Assembly: GCA_035275345.1 (NCBI GenBank)
Contig: DATEMY010000072.1
Coordinates: 1-8,103 of the forward strand
Direction of reading: 5' to 3'
Origin: JAJVID01 sp035275345
GTDB taxonomy: Bacteria > Acidobacteriota > Blastocatellia > RBC074
DNA: 8,103 nt
Each line of letters opens with the position of its first letter. Within the stretch, counting starts at the first letter, position 1. The notes beneath the pieces were generated by a model, which saw nothing but the letters and a program-made list of their open reading frames with translations, ran no database searches and had not been told where the DNA came from. A program made the position numbers and the translations under genes. Below, one piece after another: positions 7,264 to 8,103 of the stretch.

Positions 7264-8058
7264 ATGTTTTCCAGGCGAGTCATCGCGTCGTTTTTATTGA
7301 TTCTGACGTTCATGGCAGGCATAGGTTGTAGCAAGGAAGAGACCGCCTCGCCCGCAGCTCCGTTGTGGAAGCCCTCCGGCAATGAGGGATCTATCACCGG
7401 CTCGATCAATTTCACCGGCGCCGTTCCAGCTCCGCGCAAACTGGATATGTCCAACGACTCGAATTGCGTGGGGGAGAATTTTCTCGCCGATGTGGTCGTC
7501 AACAATGGCAAGCTCCAAAACGTCTTCGTCTTCGTTAAGAGCGGGACGCCGCAGGCCGCATTTGAAACGCCAACCACCGAGGTCATGCTCGATCAGAAGG
7601 GCTGCAAATACGTCCCGCGCGTCCTCGGCATTCAAGCCGGCCAGCCGCTGAAGATCCTCAACTCCGATTCCACCACCCACAACATTCATCCCCTTCCGCA
7701 AGTCAACCGCGAGTTCAATGAATCACAACAGGCCGGGCAGGGGCCGATCATCCGAAAGTTTAAACATCCGGAAGCCATTTTCCCGGTCAAATGCAACCAG
7801 CATTCGTGGATGAGGGCTTACATCGCCGTCCTCGCGCATCCTTTCTTCGCGATCAGCGACTCGGGCGGCGAGTTTACTATCAAGGGCTTGCCTCCTGGCG
7901 AATACGAGATAGAAGCCTGGCACGAGCGATACGGCGCGAAGCAGGTTAAGATCAAAGTGACTGAGAAGGCTGATACGAAGGCTGATTTCACGTTCGACGG
8001 TTCTGTAGCCTACCAGCCAGGATCGTTGAAGGTTCATCCGGCGGTAATGATCCCTTGA
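7264..8058 (+). CDS. Lipoprotein with amicyanin-like cupredoxin motif and carboxypeptidase-regulatory-like domain
   Basis: A 264-residue exported lipoprotein. A basic start and hydrophobic core are followed by MAGIGC, with C22 as the probable lipidated residue; the lipobox is loose, with Gly at -3. Residues about 40-130 form a beta-rich domain with C68 and C114 (LDQKGCKYVP) as a possible disulfide pair. Residues about 125-190 look like a type 1 copper site: THNIHPL (H139) and FPVKCNQHSWM (C177, H180, M183). The C-x2-H-x2-M spacing is that of amicyanin (CTPHPFM) rather than plastocyanin. Residues about 196-245 are a carboxypeptidase-regulatory-like sandwich (GGEFTIKGLPPGEYEIEAWHE). A periplasmic, membrane-anchored electron-transfer or copper-binding role is inferred; the redox partner is not in the window. 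The start is set by AAGGAGG (7248-7254), 9 nt before the ATG. The gene is divergent from the TonB receptor, and what follows it is cut off. Confidence 0.87.
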   Translation: MFSRRVIASFLLILTFMAGIGCSKEETASPAAPLWKPSGNEGSITGSINFTGAVPAPRKLDMSNDSNCVGENFLADVVVNNGKLQNVFVFVKSGTPQAAFETPTTEVMLDQKGCKYVPRVLGIQAGQPLKILNSDSTTHNIHPLPQVNREFNESQQAGQGPIIRKFKHPEAIFPVKCNQHSWMRAYIAVLAHPFFAISDSGGEFTIKGLPPGEYEIEAWHERYGAKQVKIKVTEKADTKADFTFDGSVAYQPGSLKVHPAVMIP

Positions 8059-8077
8059 TTGCGGATTGCGGATTGGC
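8057..8077. repeat. Three 7-bp tandem repeats overlapping the stop codon
   Basis: GATTGCG (8057-8063), GATTGCG (8064-8070) and GATTGGC (8071-8077) lie in tandem and begin inside the TGA stop of the cupredoxin-like gene. In the minus-strand direction the array reads as Asn-Pro-Gln-Ser-Ala-Ile-type residues, a tail often seen in spurious ORFs of GC-rich environmental genomes. The remaining 26 bases (8078-8103) contain CCGC...GCGG and may be the start of a palindromic dispersed repeat, but the window ends there. Confidence 0.75.
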
Positions 8078-8103
8078 GCAGTACCGCGCGCGTAAGCAAG
8101 CGG

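Overview
The window looks like a chromosomal segment of an Acidobacteriota bacterium, possibly class Blastocatellia. The main argument is a 1169-residue TonB-dependent receptor of the Oar type: an N-terminal carboxypeptidase-regulatory-like domain, then a plug carrying the ENLPLNGRNF motif that is abundant in that phylum. An exported PIG-L deacetylase, a cupredoxin-like lipoprotein and short 7-8 bp intergenic repeats fit the same picture. No phage, transposase, CRISPR, tRNA or rRNA is visible.

Layout. Positions 1-840 (minus strand) hold the N-terminal half of an ABC-F ATPase of the Uup subfamily, cut by the window edge. Positions 858-956 are an inverted repeat built of 8-bp tandem units. Positions 968-1750 (minus) encode an ECHDC3-like crotonase-fold protein. 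The 278-bp divergent spacer 1751-2028 holds a cluster of GAGTT/AACTC motifs. It also holds a leader in which a long hairpin and a Shine-Dalgarno-sequestering hairpin compete for the same 7 nt. Positions 2029-2976 (plus) encode an exported PIG-L (LmbE-like) deacetylase. A perfect bidirectional terminator at 3020-3052 separates it from the convergent TonB receptor at 3073-6582 (minus).

The 681-bp divergent gap 6583-7263 is partly AT-rich. It contains a four-copy array of 21-bp units, each a small hairpin, inside a possible 44-codon ORF. Positions 7264-8058 (plus) encode a lipoprotein with an amicyanin-like copper-site motif and a C-terminal carboxypeptidase-regulatory-like domain. The window ends in 7-bp tandem repeats.

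The genes do not form one pathway. They are translation-associated ATPase, acyl-CoA metabolism, periplasmic or surface deacetylation, outer-membrane uptake and a periplasmic cupredoxin-like protein. Most appear to be separate transcription units. The best candidates for something undescribed are the leader RNA in front of the PIG-L gene (1937-2021) and the hairpin array at 7019-7102. Neither can be confirmed without comparative data.
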